In this document: positions 47,580 through 58,902 of the stretch, piece by piece
How positions within the stretch are numbered: position 1 is the stretch's first letter
Layout of the letters: each line of letters opens with the position of its first letter
Source: Melastoma dodecandrum
Taxonomy: Eukaryota; Streptophyta; Magnoliopsida; Myrtales; Melastomataceae
Assembly (NCBI GenBank): GCA_029817715.1
Contig: JARUPY010000534.1
Coordinates: 4,342,501-4,406,500 of the forward strand
Length of the DNA stretch: 64,000 bases
Direction of reading: 5' to 3'
The notes under the pieces: model-generated
Databases searched by the model: none
Told to the model about the DNA's origin: nothing
What the model saw: only the letters and a program-made list of their open reading frames with translations
Translations under genes and position numbers: made by a program

Positions 47580-48792
47580 CCTCCTCCTCCCAATCCAATC
47601 AAAGTTCCCACCTTTCTACAACGCCCGATCGTGGGTCGTCCTCACAAATCCAAACGGACGCCTAGAAGCGCAAAAAGATCTCGCCTTTTCTTCACTATTC
47701 CCGTCACCCAAGTAACAAAAGGCAACAAATCGACCGGTATCCAATCAAACCGCAATCCCAAATCCCCAAATCCAATTAAAAACCGAAAACTGGGCAAGGG
47801 AAGCAGGAAAAAGCGAAGGCAAATACGTGTGTGGCCTTTTGCAAAAAAATGGGGATCGCTGTTTTGTGTTTGCGTTGGTGTTTGTGATGTGTAGCCTCCC
47901 CACTTTTCTCTCCTCCTCTTTTTACCCGTTGTTTCTTCCTGTTTGCCCTCCCCCTCCTTACAATAACCGCCCCGCCATCTCCTGTCCTAACAAACATAAC
48001 ATGGAAAAGTTTTAATTTACGTGATGACAGATGCAAGGAAAATCAAGATGGATTTTGGGTTTAATACCAAAAAAAAAGATGGATTTTGGGGCATGAGAGT
48101 TTGCTTGTTAGATACGTGCCATGCCTGCCTGCCTGGAAAGAAATTCCCCCATAACAACAGGGGAAGGGGTAGGTTTGTGTTGGTTGATAGTGGAGTGATC
48201 GTGAGGTGTAAGAAAATTGAGGTGTCCAGAGTGTCGATGTCATTACACAGCATAAATATCATTACAAGGTCTCTCTCTAAGGGGATGTGACACCCTAACA
48301 TATTTACCATCTAAAAGCCTGCAGTGCAGAGACATTGATTGGTGGGGTTCAGTACATTAAAATGCATTACATTACCCACCCACTTCGCATTTGATGAAGC
48401 TTCTCGTTGAAATCCTCCAATAATTTTCTGAAGTCAAGAGGATGTCCAGAAAGACCCCCCAGTTCTTCTTCTTCTTCTTCTTCATGAGAACATTCCAAAC
48501 ATGGTTGATGCTTTCTTCCCGGAACTGATCAAAGATACCTTTTCCGAGAGGGATACAATGTTACACCATCTTGGACCAATCTATTTGTCCGAGAGAGGAG
48601 GTTGATTGGTGGACACACCACCCAAAGCCCACCAACCAGCCAACCCAAACCAACCATCCATGCCATCTCCAAATATATATCCTTTCTATCCTGTCAAAAT
48701 TGTGCTGATAAAGCTGCACCTTATAAGGTAGTCTGAACTCTGAATTAGTTTCTTACACCCACCTACTGTGAAATTTAAAAACCCAATTCCAA
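47580..48792. other. SRPK upstream region and PPR gene 3' region
   Basis: No gene is supported. The left third should hold the SRPK promoter and leader; the right part the 3' UTR of the PPR gene. Three short ORFs on each strand near 48020-48310 lack motifs. A CTT repeat lies at about 48465-48483. Confidence 0.35.
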
Positions 48793-50667
48793 TCAGCAAC
48801 CCAAGATCATGTCCCCAAGCATCACCTCACCGTCTGCCCATAATTTGGCGTTTTCTCTGCTGAGGCAACGAACCAATGAGCTCCATGAGCAGAAATCAGG
48901 AACAAAGCCCATTCCCACCATATCCAACATTACCTCCCAAGCTTTTCCTAGTTCTCCTTTTTCACTAAAACTGTCGACCAACAACCCAAAACTAGTGCTA
49001 TCTGGTTTATATCCTCTGCTAAGCATGTCCTTTAGAAATGTCCATGCGCTATCTGTTCTGCCATGCGAGCGGAACCCCCTGATCACAGAATTGAGTGTTA
49101 CCAGGACTGGGAAATAACTGCGGCCAATCATCATGTTCAGGGCCTCGAGCGACTCTCTCATGTGTCCTTCCTCGCAAAATCCAAGTAGGAGACGGTCGTA
49201 TAGTAAAGCGCTAGGAAATCCGCCTTCCTCGACCATCTGATCGCATGTCCTCTTTGCATCGTTCAATCTTGTTTCGTCACAAGATTTTAGTATGCTCAAA
49301 CTCCGTTCCACTGCTCTCGGAAACAGATTCTCCATCTTAGTCAGAAATTCTAATGCTTCTTTGAGTTTGTTGTCCTTATACAGACCATATATTATGCTGT
49401 TGTAGGGACTGATATTGCCATGATAACCAGACTTGGTTTCTTCCATTAATTCCAGAATTTTGAATGCATCTCCTGTTCGTCCTCCCCAGCAAAGGCCTCT
49501 GATCAATATGTCATATGTGGAAAAATTCCATTCAATCCCGATTCCTTTCATCTCATTGAACAAATCAACGGCCGAATCCAACATCTCGGCATCACAAAAC
49601 CCAGAAATGAGCAGGTTGTAAGTTTGCACATTGGGGAGACACCCCTTCCTCTCCATCTCCTTCAGCAGACCATATCCCACTCGCACTTTTCCCGCTAAAC
49701 AGAATCCCTTCACCAACACATTGTATGCTACAAAATCAATCTGTCCTCCCTCACTCTCCAATCTTTCTAGAACCTCGACACCTTCTGTCATGCGTCCTGC
49801 ACTGCAAAGAAGCTCTAAGACTTTTGTGACTGCGATGATATCCGGCATGAACCCCGAGGCTAAGCATTTCTCCAGCATAACGAGTGCTTGAACCAAATTA
49901 CGGTCCTTACAGTATGCTGATATCATGATATTGAAAGTCACATCATTCAACTCTTCCATGTTCCGCATCATACACCTTGCCCTCCCAACCTTCCCATTCC
50001 TACAAAGTGCGTGCAACAATGTGTTGTATACTACAGCATTCGGCTTGATGGAGCTCTTCTTCATGGCTTGCAACAATTTAAACCCATCAGCGATCCTATT
50101 AGTTGAACAAAGACCTTTCATCAGAATCCCATATGTATATATGTCGCCCTCAACTCCACACTCCATCATCTTCTCCCTGTAGAACCTCTTAGCCACATCA
50201 ATATCTTCCTTCACCAACACATCCAGTATCGCATTATAAATCTTTACCGAAGGCCGCAGACTGAATTTCTCCACCAAGTTCAGAACTTTGATGGATTCCT
50301 TTACCATACGGGCACGGCCGAGACCACGGATAAACACGACGAAAATCTGATCATCGGGGGGCAACTGGGTTATCCTCGGAATTTCGTCGAGCACCTGGTG
50401 GATGGTGTCGAATTGGCGGAAAATGGATAACTTCTTAACCAGGGAAAGGTAGGTGAATTGGGTGTGGGTGAAGTTCGGTAGCTTGGAAGCCCATTTGAAC
50501 GTTTCAAGCGCCTGGGACGGCGTTTTTGTGTCCTGAATCAGCTGGGCAATTTGCTCCGGCGACAGCAGCTGCAGTGGTTGCGGCGGAATGGACGTGATCG
50601 AATCCAGCCGCTTTAGGATTCTGTTTCGAGAAGAAGGAATTTTCGAAAGATCCAATGATCTGGGCAT
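48793..50667 (-). CDS. P-class pentatricopeptide repeat protein
   Basis: A single exon of 624 residues, as usual for plant PPR genes. From about residue 90 there is a near-continuous array of about 14 35-residue PPR units, seen in repeats such as [85 protein letters not shown] and [18 protein letters not shown]. There is no E or DYW tail, so it is P-class, expected to bind organelle RNA and aid its stability, splicing or translation. The N-terminus ([20 protein letters not shown]) is basic and Ser-rich, fitting a mitochondrial or plastid presequence. The start is the first ATG of the frame. The RNA target cannot be read by eye with safety. Confidence 0.95.
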   Translation of the reverse strand: MPRSLDLSKIPSSRNRILKRLDSITSIPPQPLQLLSPEQIAQLIQDTKTPSQALETFKWASKLPNFTHTQFTYLSLVKKLSIFRQFDTIHQVLDEIPRITQLPPDDQIFVVFIRGLGRARMVKESIKVLNLVEKFSLRPSVKIYNAILDVLVKEDIDVAKRFYREKMMECGVEGDIYTYGILMKGLCSTNRIADGFKLLQAMKKSSIKPNAVVYNTLLHALCRNGKVGRARCMMRNMEELNDVTFNIMISAYCKDRNLVQALVMLEKCLASGFMPDIIAVTKVLELLCSAGRMTEGVEVLERLESEGGQIDFVAYNVLVKGFCLAGKVRVGYGLLKEMERKGCLPNVQTYNLLISGFCDAEMLDSAVDLFNEMKGIGIEWNFSTYDILIRGLCWGGRTGDAFKILELMEETKSGYHGNISPYNSIIYGLYKDNKLKEALEFLTKMENLFPRAVERSLSILKSCDETRLNDAKRTCDQMVEEGGFPSALLYDRLLLGFCEEGHMRESLEALNMMIGRSYFPVLVTLNSVIRGFRSHGRTDSAWTFLKDMLSRGYKPDSTSFGLLVDSFSEKGELGKAWEVMLDMVGMGFVPDFCSWSSLVRCLSRENAKLWADGEVMLGDMILGC

Positions 50668-50873
50668 GGATGCTTGCAGACAAAGCTGTTATCCTTTTCA
50701 TGTCCGAGAGGGTGTTTGACGAATTGATTCGTTAAGGAAAGAGAAGAGAATGCCTCTCCTCTCTTCTCCTCTCCTCTCCTGATTTCTGACTAAATGCTGC
50801 TGTTTGTGTTTATTTCAAAAGAATGGTGGACGCAGAGAAACGACTACTGCAAAATCCTCTGCTTCAGACTCTT

Positions 50874-51850
50874 CTAACAATACCTAGTAGACCTAAGAAA
50901 GAATGTCATCAATCCTCGAATCTCATCACAGACCATTGAGTAGTACGCCCTTAAGGACGTTGAGCCCCTCCATGGATCTGCTCCTCCTCCTCTCCTCTGT
51001 GACCTTGGAATCTCGATCTTTGGATGTGGATTGCACGAGAAGTACACGACAAGGAATGTGAGGTTGTCGGCCGTGTTTCGCTGTAGTGTCTCCTCGACGA
51101 GGGCTCTGGAGCTTCTCTCCGGGTCATTGTGTTGCATGAGCTCTCTCCTCACCATGGTCACCGCGCACTGGCTGCTCTTCACGTCCCACAAGCCGTCGCA
51201 ACCGATTATAAGGAACTCGTCTTCTTCCGTCAGCATGGGCTCTGACCTCACCGGACATTTAGAACCTTTAGAGAGCCCTTGACGTGCCAATCTCCAATGG
51301 CACGCGCCACCGATAGCTGGCCATTGAGGTAGCCGTCATATATAACTCTGCCCAATTTCTCTATTCTCGTCCTTTCGGACGTGCAGTTAGGTTTGTGATC
51401 CTTTGATAGAACTGCTCTTGAGTCACCAGTATTAGCTATCAACATGGTTCTGCGAGGGAAGTGCTCATCGGTAAACTCATTGCGAGAGACAGCAAAATTA
51501 GACAGTTGCACTTCCATTCCGTATTAACCGGTCAATTAAACAGCTATTTACTTTTTAATATCAAAGTTGCATACATAAACATGATTCTACTCTACGACAA
51601 ATACAAACAGATCTTTTTTCTCACCTCCCTAAAATTAACGTCATCATGGCAGTTGTGCCGGGTGAACTAACTATCTAATGATTTAACATCTGCAAAAGTG
51701 AGATCAGCTTTCGCAAAAGCACCCTTGCAGCTTTCTTTGCCCGGAGCGGGAAGTTGGCATCTTCAATGATGTACCTAAGGAGGTGTTTTTTTTTTTTTTG
51801 TAAAAGATGCTGCATCAGTACCGTTGTGCCCATCGAATACCGTCGGAGGG
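50874..51850 (-). pseudogene. Truncated, frameshifted PP2C protein phosphatase
   Basis: The minus strand carries PP2C motifs in order but in several frames: VFDGHNGTDAASF (usual DGHGG) near 51846, then RYIIEDANFPLRAKKAA, a frameshift into a stretch with TFADVKSLD, a gap, then [14 protein letters not shown] joined straight to [19 protein letters not shown] with about ten usual residues missing, [22 protein letters not shown], a further frameshift, and [24 protein letters not shown] and [14 protein letters not shown]. The N-terminal part before DGH is absent; upstream is AT-rich DNA. PP2C enzymes remove phosphate from Ser/Thr with metal ions, but this copy is unlikely to make one. A poly-T stretch (51786-51800) lies inside the reading area. 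Confidence 0.82.
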
Positions 51851-52413
51851 AGGGGAGGGGAAGGGGCAGACGGGGGAGTTTGGTCTGCGTTGATTTTTTT
51901 TTTTAATATTAGCTTAAAAAAGTCGAACTCATATTTAGGCTTTGATTTGACATGAAAAAATGCCCAACGGTTAGAAAACTTTTTACTCCTTAAAAAACTT
52001 AAAATTTACGAGTTCGACTTATTGAAACTCGAATTTTTTTAATTCTACGTTTCTATATTTTAAAATCAAGCTTTAAAATTTTAAATTAGAACCCGTAAAA
52101 CCAAAATTTTAAAATTTATAATTACAAATTTAAAAATATTTTGTAAACTCGGCAAGAGATTGCAGATTTCTCGGTGGCACGTCTCGTGGAGTGAGTGGTC
52201 GATCAACTCCTCAGTCTTTGATTTGAGTGGAATTTAGGACATTTATAATTATTTCAAAATACAAACGTCGTAATATTTAATAAAAAATGATAACGCTTAT
52301 TTTATTCTATATAATTTATTATGAGATTTTGCTAATAACTACTAATTAAAGTGGATGATGTTAATTGGTGGATTTTTTTTTTTATTTTCAAAAAATCACA
52401 AGATGCAAACCCC
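51851..52413. other. AT-rich spacer before the pararetrovirus relic
   Basis: No gene. Motifs such as AAGTCGAACTC (about 51920) and GAGTTCGACTT (about 52010) face each other as short inverted repeats and resemble the arm sequence of the foldback element at 28767-29087, so a degraded relative may lie here. Confidence 0.35.
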
Positions 52414-52426
52414 TGGTATTAGAGCC
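52414..52426 (+). other. Probable initiator-tRNA(Met) primer-binding site of the pararetrovirus relic
   Basis: TGGTATTAGAGCC differs by one base from TGGTATCAGAGCC, the site used by plant pararetroviruses and copia elements to start minus-strand DNA. It lies 120 bases before the first ORF of the relic. Confidence 0.65.
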
Positions 52427-52533
52427 TAAATGTTTTTCTTGTTCATATCTCCACCCGTGTGTTTCTTTTTTCAGAGAGGGAGAGAATAGAGACTAAGTAC
52501 TCTACCTAAGGTTATTGCCCTGCCTCACCAACC

Positions 52534-53907
52534 ATGGATAACCCCGTAGCCCTTCGTTCCGTAAATCTACTGTATCTAAATTGGATTGTTTATATGAGAT
52601 TTCCCACCAGGACATTTCAGATGAAAACTAAATTTCGGACACCACCATCCCACTGCTTAACCCATACACTACTTTCAGCAGACCATCAGCAAGTCCCATC
52701 AGACGGATCAAATCACTCATTCGATAGCCTGCATCACAAGTTCTTGAAATATATCCATGCCAGTAAGTTTAATCAGCATCATATTTTGGCCACACAAAGA
52801 GAATAATTTGTGTCTTTGCAGTTACCTACAGATTTTCCTCGCCAATGGTCTCAAAAAGGCTACACGCACTTACACTTTGGTGCTATCAGACTCGCCTTGA
52901 CATACCATAGCAGAAAAGGTTAACCAGTTACTGCTAGAATGGCTCTGCTTGACACAAGGTTTGTCGAATATCAACATGCTTGTATTAGAACCATTGAGAC
53001 AAATCTAAATGCAGGAACAGTATTTGTTACACTATATCCTAACATTTGCATGTTTCTTCAAGACCCTAAGCTTTTATCAGCCTTGCAAGTACAGATACAA
53101 ATTGCAGGACCACAGCAGGATCCTAATTGTATTGAAGCTACTCTGCACTATCAAATGTCTTATCGTGTGCAGAACCATGCATTGGATCTTAAAGTCCCTG
53201 ATGATTCTAATGATGCTCTAATCATAAAAGCTGATTATCATCATTCACAATCTCCTACCTGTTGACATGTTCCTAGACAGATCTCCAGGACAGAGTTGTT
53301 GAAACTCCTCCCAGAGAAATGAGTGACAAACTACGAACAATTGCAGCAGCACGTCAAGCCGATTCAGTCTACAGAATCCAGATTTGTCAAAGAGAAGGAT
53401 GGAACTGTGACCATCAGATTTGACAGATCACATGAGAAAGAACCAGCTACACCTTCCATATTTCCAACAATGTTTATGGTTCAACCGGCTCCCAGGCGTA
53501 AGAAACCTCACTCCCTGAACAAAATTATTCATTCTTTTGATGGACAGGGAAACAAAGTTTATCTTTTTAGAGACCCAGACACAGAACACTGTTATTGGGA
53601 TATCGGTAAGTGCAAAAGAAATTGTGATTGTTCTGATTCTGAACCAGAAGAGGAAGATTATTCCTCCCGTAGGAAGAAAAAGTCAAATAATCGACCTCAC
53701 AATTTATCAGACAGTGACAGTGACGACGATGATGATTCAAACCAAGATTCCCTAGCCATCATGACAACAACACCAACAACCTCTCAACAACACCAATTGT
53801 TAATGAACCTTGCCAAAACCAAGCGACCATTGAAGCAACCTTCAAAGGTATTACCTTGCTATAAAAATGTTATGAGATGGCAAAAGAAAATCCTTCTGAG
53901 CAGGTAA
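52534..53907 (+). pseudogene. Movement-protein region of the pararetrovirus relic
   Basis: One frame carries the whole region but is interrupted by stops at 52804, 52921, 53263 and 53320. Short landmarks such as GYTHLHFG and LNAGTVFV are typical of the movement-protein-like ORF in plant endogenous pararetroviruses; such proteins open plasmodesmata for virus spread. The far end is acidic and Ser/Asp-rich (about 53640-53750). It overlaps the start of the next frame by about 30 bases, which may be the natural arrangement. Confidence 0.75.
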
Positions 53908-56250
53908 TTCCAACTGTTGAAGAACAAGATACATTTGAAGAACAAGATGCATCAGTTGCACCAGAAACCAAAATAGTAGCTACTCCAGTTACTGAAAAGC
54001 CTTCGGCAAAAGTATCTACAATACAGCCTCAGGTAACTTCAATTCCAGTTTCTAAGTGTACAACAAAATCATGTTCACAGGAAGCCACCAGAACAACTCA
54101 GGTGCCTACAGTACAGATGCCCACAGTTATGATGATGGGTAACTCGGATTTTAACTTTCCTTCAACTGACGAACATACAGTTGACAATGTTCGATATTCT
54201 GGAAAGATTCCTGTTCCTACAGAACTTAACAAGAATGGTCATCCCGTCCGCAATAGTATTGCTGAAGCAGTCCTTAATTGGCAAAGCCAAAATGCACTGG
54301 TACAGAACTGCGCACTTAATACTATTTGTCATAAGATTGACACTATGCAGGACAATTTGAAAGGAACAGAACGGCGTTTAAATGAAAAACTGGACACACA
54401 ACACAGTAAGACCCATGAGGTATTACAAACTCTTCAGAAAAGGTTAGATAAATTTGACAAATGAATTTTTCCTTCATACTTTAGATCTGACCCAGCTGAA
54501 GAAATTGCTAAGCTCAAACGCCAAATCAAAATGATTAAGGAGAGACAGGATGAAATTCCAGAAAAGCCCAATATGTCAGACTTTTTGAACTTTGGAAGGC
54601 CCAAAACCACAAGTACGGAATATTTGAATTTGGAAAGGCCTAGACCACTTAACACTGACTTTTTGGACTTTGGAAAACCGTATGTACAGCCTACTTTACA
54701 AGTGCAGGAAAATATGCACCCAATCTTTGGACAAATGGGAAAGAAAGACCCAGCTGAGATAAGAGACATTATACGCGAACAGAGACGTAATGATAGAAAG
54801 CGTGAAGAAATCCGTGAAGGAAAGAAGAAGCAAGAAAGCTCTTCTGACAGAAAGCCTTCAACAGAATATAGATCTTCACAATACAGAAGTCCAAGCCCAA
54901 CCTATCCTACTCAGCAACTTATGGTCAAAAAGAAAAATGACGACCCACAAATTTCAGTATCAAAATGGGTAACATCTTCCATTGCCTCAGTCTCAATTCC
55001 TGATTCATCCGATTCTACACCATCTGAAAATTATTCAGAACCATATTCTACTGACAATATTTATTAGAATTCATTGGATGAAAAAGACTCTGCTATTGGT
55101 TATTACTTTGAGAATGCTCCTCAGATTTTTATGACAGAACAGCCAAAAGAAAGTCAATCAGATAAAGTTACATCAGAAAATACTTCAGAGGAAAATTCAT
55201 CAGCTTCATCAGATTCAGAACCTCAGATTTTAATGGCAGACAGAGGTAACGCAGACCCTATTATTGATGAACCTATTGATGAAAGTCTTTCCGATCACTC
55301 TGTAGAAAGACAGAGACAGAATCCACGGCTAAGTGAAGGAATCACTAATCTCAAGTTCACTTTTGATGATATTCCATATGTTAAATGGCCTCAGCGCATA
55401 CAAGATTTTTATGTTTGGTGTTTACATAAGAAGCTTACAGTTTTCAATACATCAGATATTCTTTCATATCTTACTTCTAGATTCACAGGAACATTTCTAG
55501 TGTGGTGGAGTTTTTTTCTAGAACCCAACCAAGTACAAATGATGAGTGTACCACTTCAAGATTTTATGGGTAATCTTTATGCACATTTTATTGGAAATCC
55601 TACTAACATTTTGGAAGAACAACGTACAGATTTTTTCCAGAGAAAATGTTGTTCTTACAAGCTCAAAGATCTTGACAGACACTACCAAAAACTTTTACAA
55701 TTATTTGTGCATCTTGGTGCTGACAATTCTTTAAAACCAGTATTTCTATCATCTATACCATCTTCCATATCTTTCATGGTAGAAAAGAGTTTGGTTTCCA
55801 AATATTTGAAAATCACTGACCTTACAGTTGGACAGATTCAACAAGAAATTCATCTAGGTCTCAGTGAGTTATGTCAAAGGAAAGAGATCATCCAAGGATT
55901 CCTGAAGCCAGACAAAAGACTCGAACAAATTTGTCAGAACAAGTCTATCAGGTACAAAATTAAGTGCACTAGAAAAGACTTATGTGATTGCTCAAGAATT
56001 ACAGGTCCAAAATCTTCAAGACGAAAATTCTTTAGAAGAAAACAGAAGAATAGATTTGGACAAGGTTCCAAACAAACCAGAACTTCTCCTAGACGTTGGA
56101 AACGTTTTCTCAAAATCAAGAGAAAGAGAAGTCCCCAGAGGAAATCCTCCAGATGCTTCATTTGTAATAAGAAAGGTCACTTTGCAAAGAACTATCCAAA
56201 AGGACAGAAGAAGCTTATTGCTCAAATTGAGGATATATCCGGTATCACAT
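53877..56250 (+). pseudogene. Coat-protein-like region of the pararetrovirus relic
   Basis: A single frame runs from an ATG at 53877 through to the protease, broken by stops at 54462 and 55065. The first part is rich in Thr, Pro, Glu and predicted helix; a middle part (55320-55900) has aromatic motifs of capsid-type proteins (FYVWC, VWWSFF); then a Lys/Arg-rich stretch (about 55960-56150) and a zinc knuckle at about 56156-56200. In this knuckle the last cysteine is replaced by tyrosine (CX2CX4HX4Y), so zinc binding should fail. Confidence 0.7.
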
Positions 56251-57109
56251 TACATGATAATGATGTTGAATTAATATTTTCTATTGATGATAAACCTTCT
56301 TCACAAGCTGTTTGTTGTATTGAAAGATTTACAGACTCAGATAGTACAATATCTTCAGATGAGTCTTTAGCAGGTGTGCAAGATACTAGAAAGATTTGTA
56401 CCATTACTGCTTATCCTAATCATGCAGAACAGTTAGAAAGGTTTCAGCATAAGGTATCATACCCAATCAGAGTATCAAGTAACGGATCAGCCACAGGACC
56501 AGAACCAAGTCCTGAACAGAAAAAAGAAGTTCCTTTAATTGCTACAGCACAATTTTCTCCACATATTGAGATACAGATATATTTTTCAAAGTATCAAAGA
56601 CCTATATCTGCAATAGCTTTCATTGATACAGGTGCATCCGAGAGCATGATCACCCGGCAATAGTACCTCCAGAATTCTTGATGCCCTATGAGAAAAAATT
56701 TATGGCTGCGTCCGGTGAATTTTTCTATACTTACTTGAAAACAAAGTCTTTAAAAGTTATGATGTTTCCTACCTGCACAATCAAGACTTGTTTAATTGCA
56801 TCTGACCTCCCAGGTAAAGATTTAGTCTTGGGATGAGATCTTTTACAGAAAATGCCAGATCTCAAAATCCTTACTACAGGAATTCGATTTAAAGGAAAAT
56901 TCAAGCCTTTTACATCGGTTACAAGAATGTATTCCATCGAGCCAGCTGAAAAGGCAAGAAAATTATTTGAATTATCTTTTGCAGAGAATCATACTGAATT
57001 CTTGCAGAAATGCCCAAATCCTTTGTGGAAAAATCCAGACTTCTTTGTGAGATTGCCTTTCAAGCTTGTAATACCCCAAATTTTAACTAACAATAATATA
57101 AAATTCTGA
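56251..57109 (+). pseudogene. Aspartic protease region and end of the pararetrovirus relic
   Basis: The retropepsin active site DTGAS lies near 56625 (within AFIDTGASES). A frameshift follows at about 56650-56665, and there is a stop at 56833 where a tryptophan is expected from the surrounding motif. The short conserved block PLWKNPDFF near 57017, which precedes reverse transcriptase in this group, is present, and then similarity ends. The polymerase half is missing. Confidence 0.72.
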
Positions 57110-57399
57110 AAAAACTGAAAAAATCATGAGAAGTCACATTCAATCAAAAATTTATTTTCTTTCTATAAAAAGGAGGAAAATAATCTGATGGGAGAATTCT
57201 CAGTCAATCTCATCTCTTTCACACGCTATCTCCATGATCTCCTTCCTAAAAAAAATTAGAGATTCTCGTGAGGATCTGTAAAATCCTCTGAGCCAAAGCA
57301 TTCCCTTCTTTTTCAGACAATTATCGTCCAATCAATCAATCAGACAATCACACTGACAATAAACATAAAAGCGAGTATCACACAATTATTACTCTCTTC

Positions 57400-58110
57400 A
57401 TCAAGCTAAATGAAATTACATGACCCGATTTCATTTACGTCCTTTGTCTCGTGGGCAGGTACAAGAGCTCGTCACACGAATGGTACACAACTCCTATGAC
57501 AAAGGCGAGGGTGGCAAAACTTCAAGCCAAAGTCTTGTCGCAACTTCGTCAAACCTTCGATTTCATCGGATGAAGACGCAATGACGAAACCATACAAAAG
57601 GGAAGTACCAAAATCTTACACTACTTCACCTTTCTTATAAATGAAAATGCATGAGCAAATTTCATTTCTACTCTAAAAGAATCAAGTTGCACGAAGACAC
57701 TTGTTTTCTTGTCATCTGTTTGATAGGTACATGAGGAACCTTATACAACGGATACAAAACCAGAGTAGCCACTTCGTCAAACCTTCGATTCCATTGGACG
57801 AAGACACAATGACGAAACCATACAAAAGGGAAGTACCAAAACTCTACTTCACTTTTCTTACAAATGAAGTTACATGAGCAAGCTTTATTCTTACTCTAAC
57901 AAAAACAAGTCACATGAACTTCCTTGTTTCTTGCCATCTGTTTAATAGGTACATGAGCATCTTTATACAACAGACATCAGGCAAGAGTAACGATTTCGTC
58001 AATCATTTGATTGTTACGGACAAAGACGCAATGACGAAACACAATAATGGAAGTATCAAAGCTCTACTTCGCTTTTCATATAAATGAAGTTACATGAGCA
58101 AACTTCATTC
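57400..58110. repeat. Degenerate tandem repeat, period about 222-228 bases
   Basis: The block CGTCAAACCTTCGATT...ATGACGAAAC...AAAAGGGAAGTACCAAAA...AATGAAGTTACATGAGC occurs at about 57547, 57775 and 57997, with spacing 228 and 222. Parts such as TAGGTACATGAG and CTTGTTTCTTGCCATCTG repeat in the same order. No coding frame is shared. It sits directly after the pararetrovirus relic; whether it belongs to that relic or to another element is unknown. Confidence 0.75.
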
Positions 58111-58119
58111 TTACTTTAA

Positions 58120-58810
58120 AAGAAACAAGTTACATGAGCTCACTTGTTGTCCGCCCTTTGGCGAGTGTAGGTGCATGAACATCCTTGCATTACGAATAAA
58201 GGCGCGGGCGGTTGGGTGGAAATTTCGAATCAAAATTCGAGATTGCCTTTGTTTATCACCAAGGATGATTGCATTAATTCAATTCTAGCACTTTCTCTAT
58301 GAAAAATTTACAAGAGCTCACTTGTGTGTCCACCCTTTGGCAAGTGTAAGTACATGAACATCCTGTATTACGAACAAAGGCGGGGGCGATCGGGTGGAAG
58401 ATTTCGAACCAAAGGTTCGAGATTGCCTTTGTTGTCACCAAGGATAATCATATCGAAAGGGAGTATCATCTACACTATTCTCTAATAAATTTCTTATCAT
58501 TCTCCAGACGGAGTCATACATCCATTTCCCCAGATGGAGCCGGTTGCAAACACCGCATTCCTTAACAAGAGTAGAATATACAAGCATATTCTTCCAGAAC
58601 GACCATCGAGATGGGCACATTCATCTCATATCCCCAGCGAATACCCAACTTTATTATAATCTCCCCAAGCGAGAGTCGAAGTACATGAGCTAACTTCACC
58701 TCCGTTCGTTGTCAACTGTGTAGGCACATGGACTCCGCACAGTACGGTACAAATTCTTAGGCAACGGCGTGGGTAGTCGGGTGGAAGCCGTTCCGAGTCT
58801 AATCTCAATG
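58120..58810. repeat. Second degenerate tandem repeat, period about 178 bases
   Basis: GAGCTCACTTGT...GTCC(G/A)CCCTTTGGC(G/A)AGTGTA...CATGAACATCCT...ACGAA(T/C)AAAGGCG...CGAGATTGCCTTTGTT...TCACCAAGGAT occurs at about 58136 and 58314, with a weaker third copy from about 58684. It shares the CATGAGC/ACTT words with the block to its left, so both may come from one older unit. Confidence 0.65.
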
Positions 58811-58902
58811 ACCATGACTGGGGCATGAAAGTGCAAACACTTTCCCCGCGAAGCTTGCACAAGAGCATCCTCCTTAGTACGACGTCTCCAAAGAGGTTTG
58901 AG

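Larger units (their letters stand above)
52414..57109 (+). mobile_element. Endogenous pararetrovirus (Caulimoviridae-like) relic, truncated before reverse transcriptase
   Basis: In order: a primer-binding site, a movement-protein region, a long coat-protein-like region with a zinc knuckle, and an aspartic protease, all on the plus strand. I see no LTR on either side and no reverse transcriptase or RNase H; the reading area breaks off near 57080, shortly after the protease. The genus is not settled. The presence of a movement-protein-like region favours a caulimovirid over an LTR retrotransposon. Multiple stops and at least one frameshift show it is an old, non-functional copy. Confidence 0.8.

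Noticed and set aside
52534..57109. Interpreting the region as a host gene or as a normal LTR retrotransposon
   Set aside because: Movement-type and zinc-knuckle/protease motifs in this order, a tRNA(Met) primer site and no visible LTRs point to a pararetrovirus.
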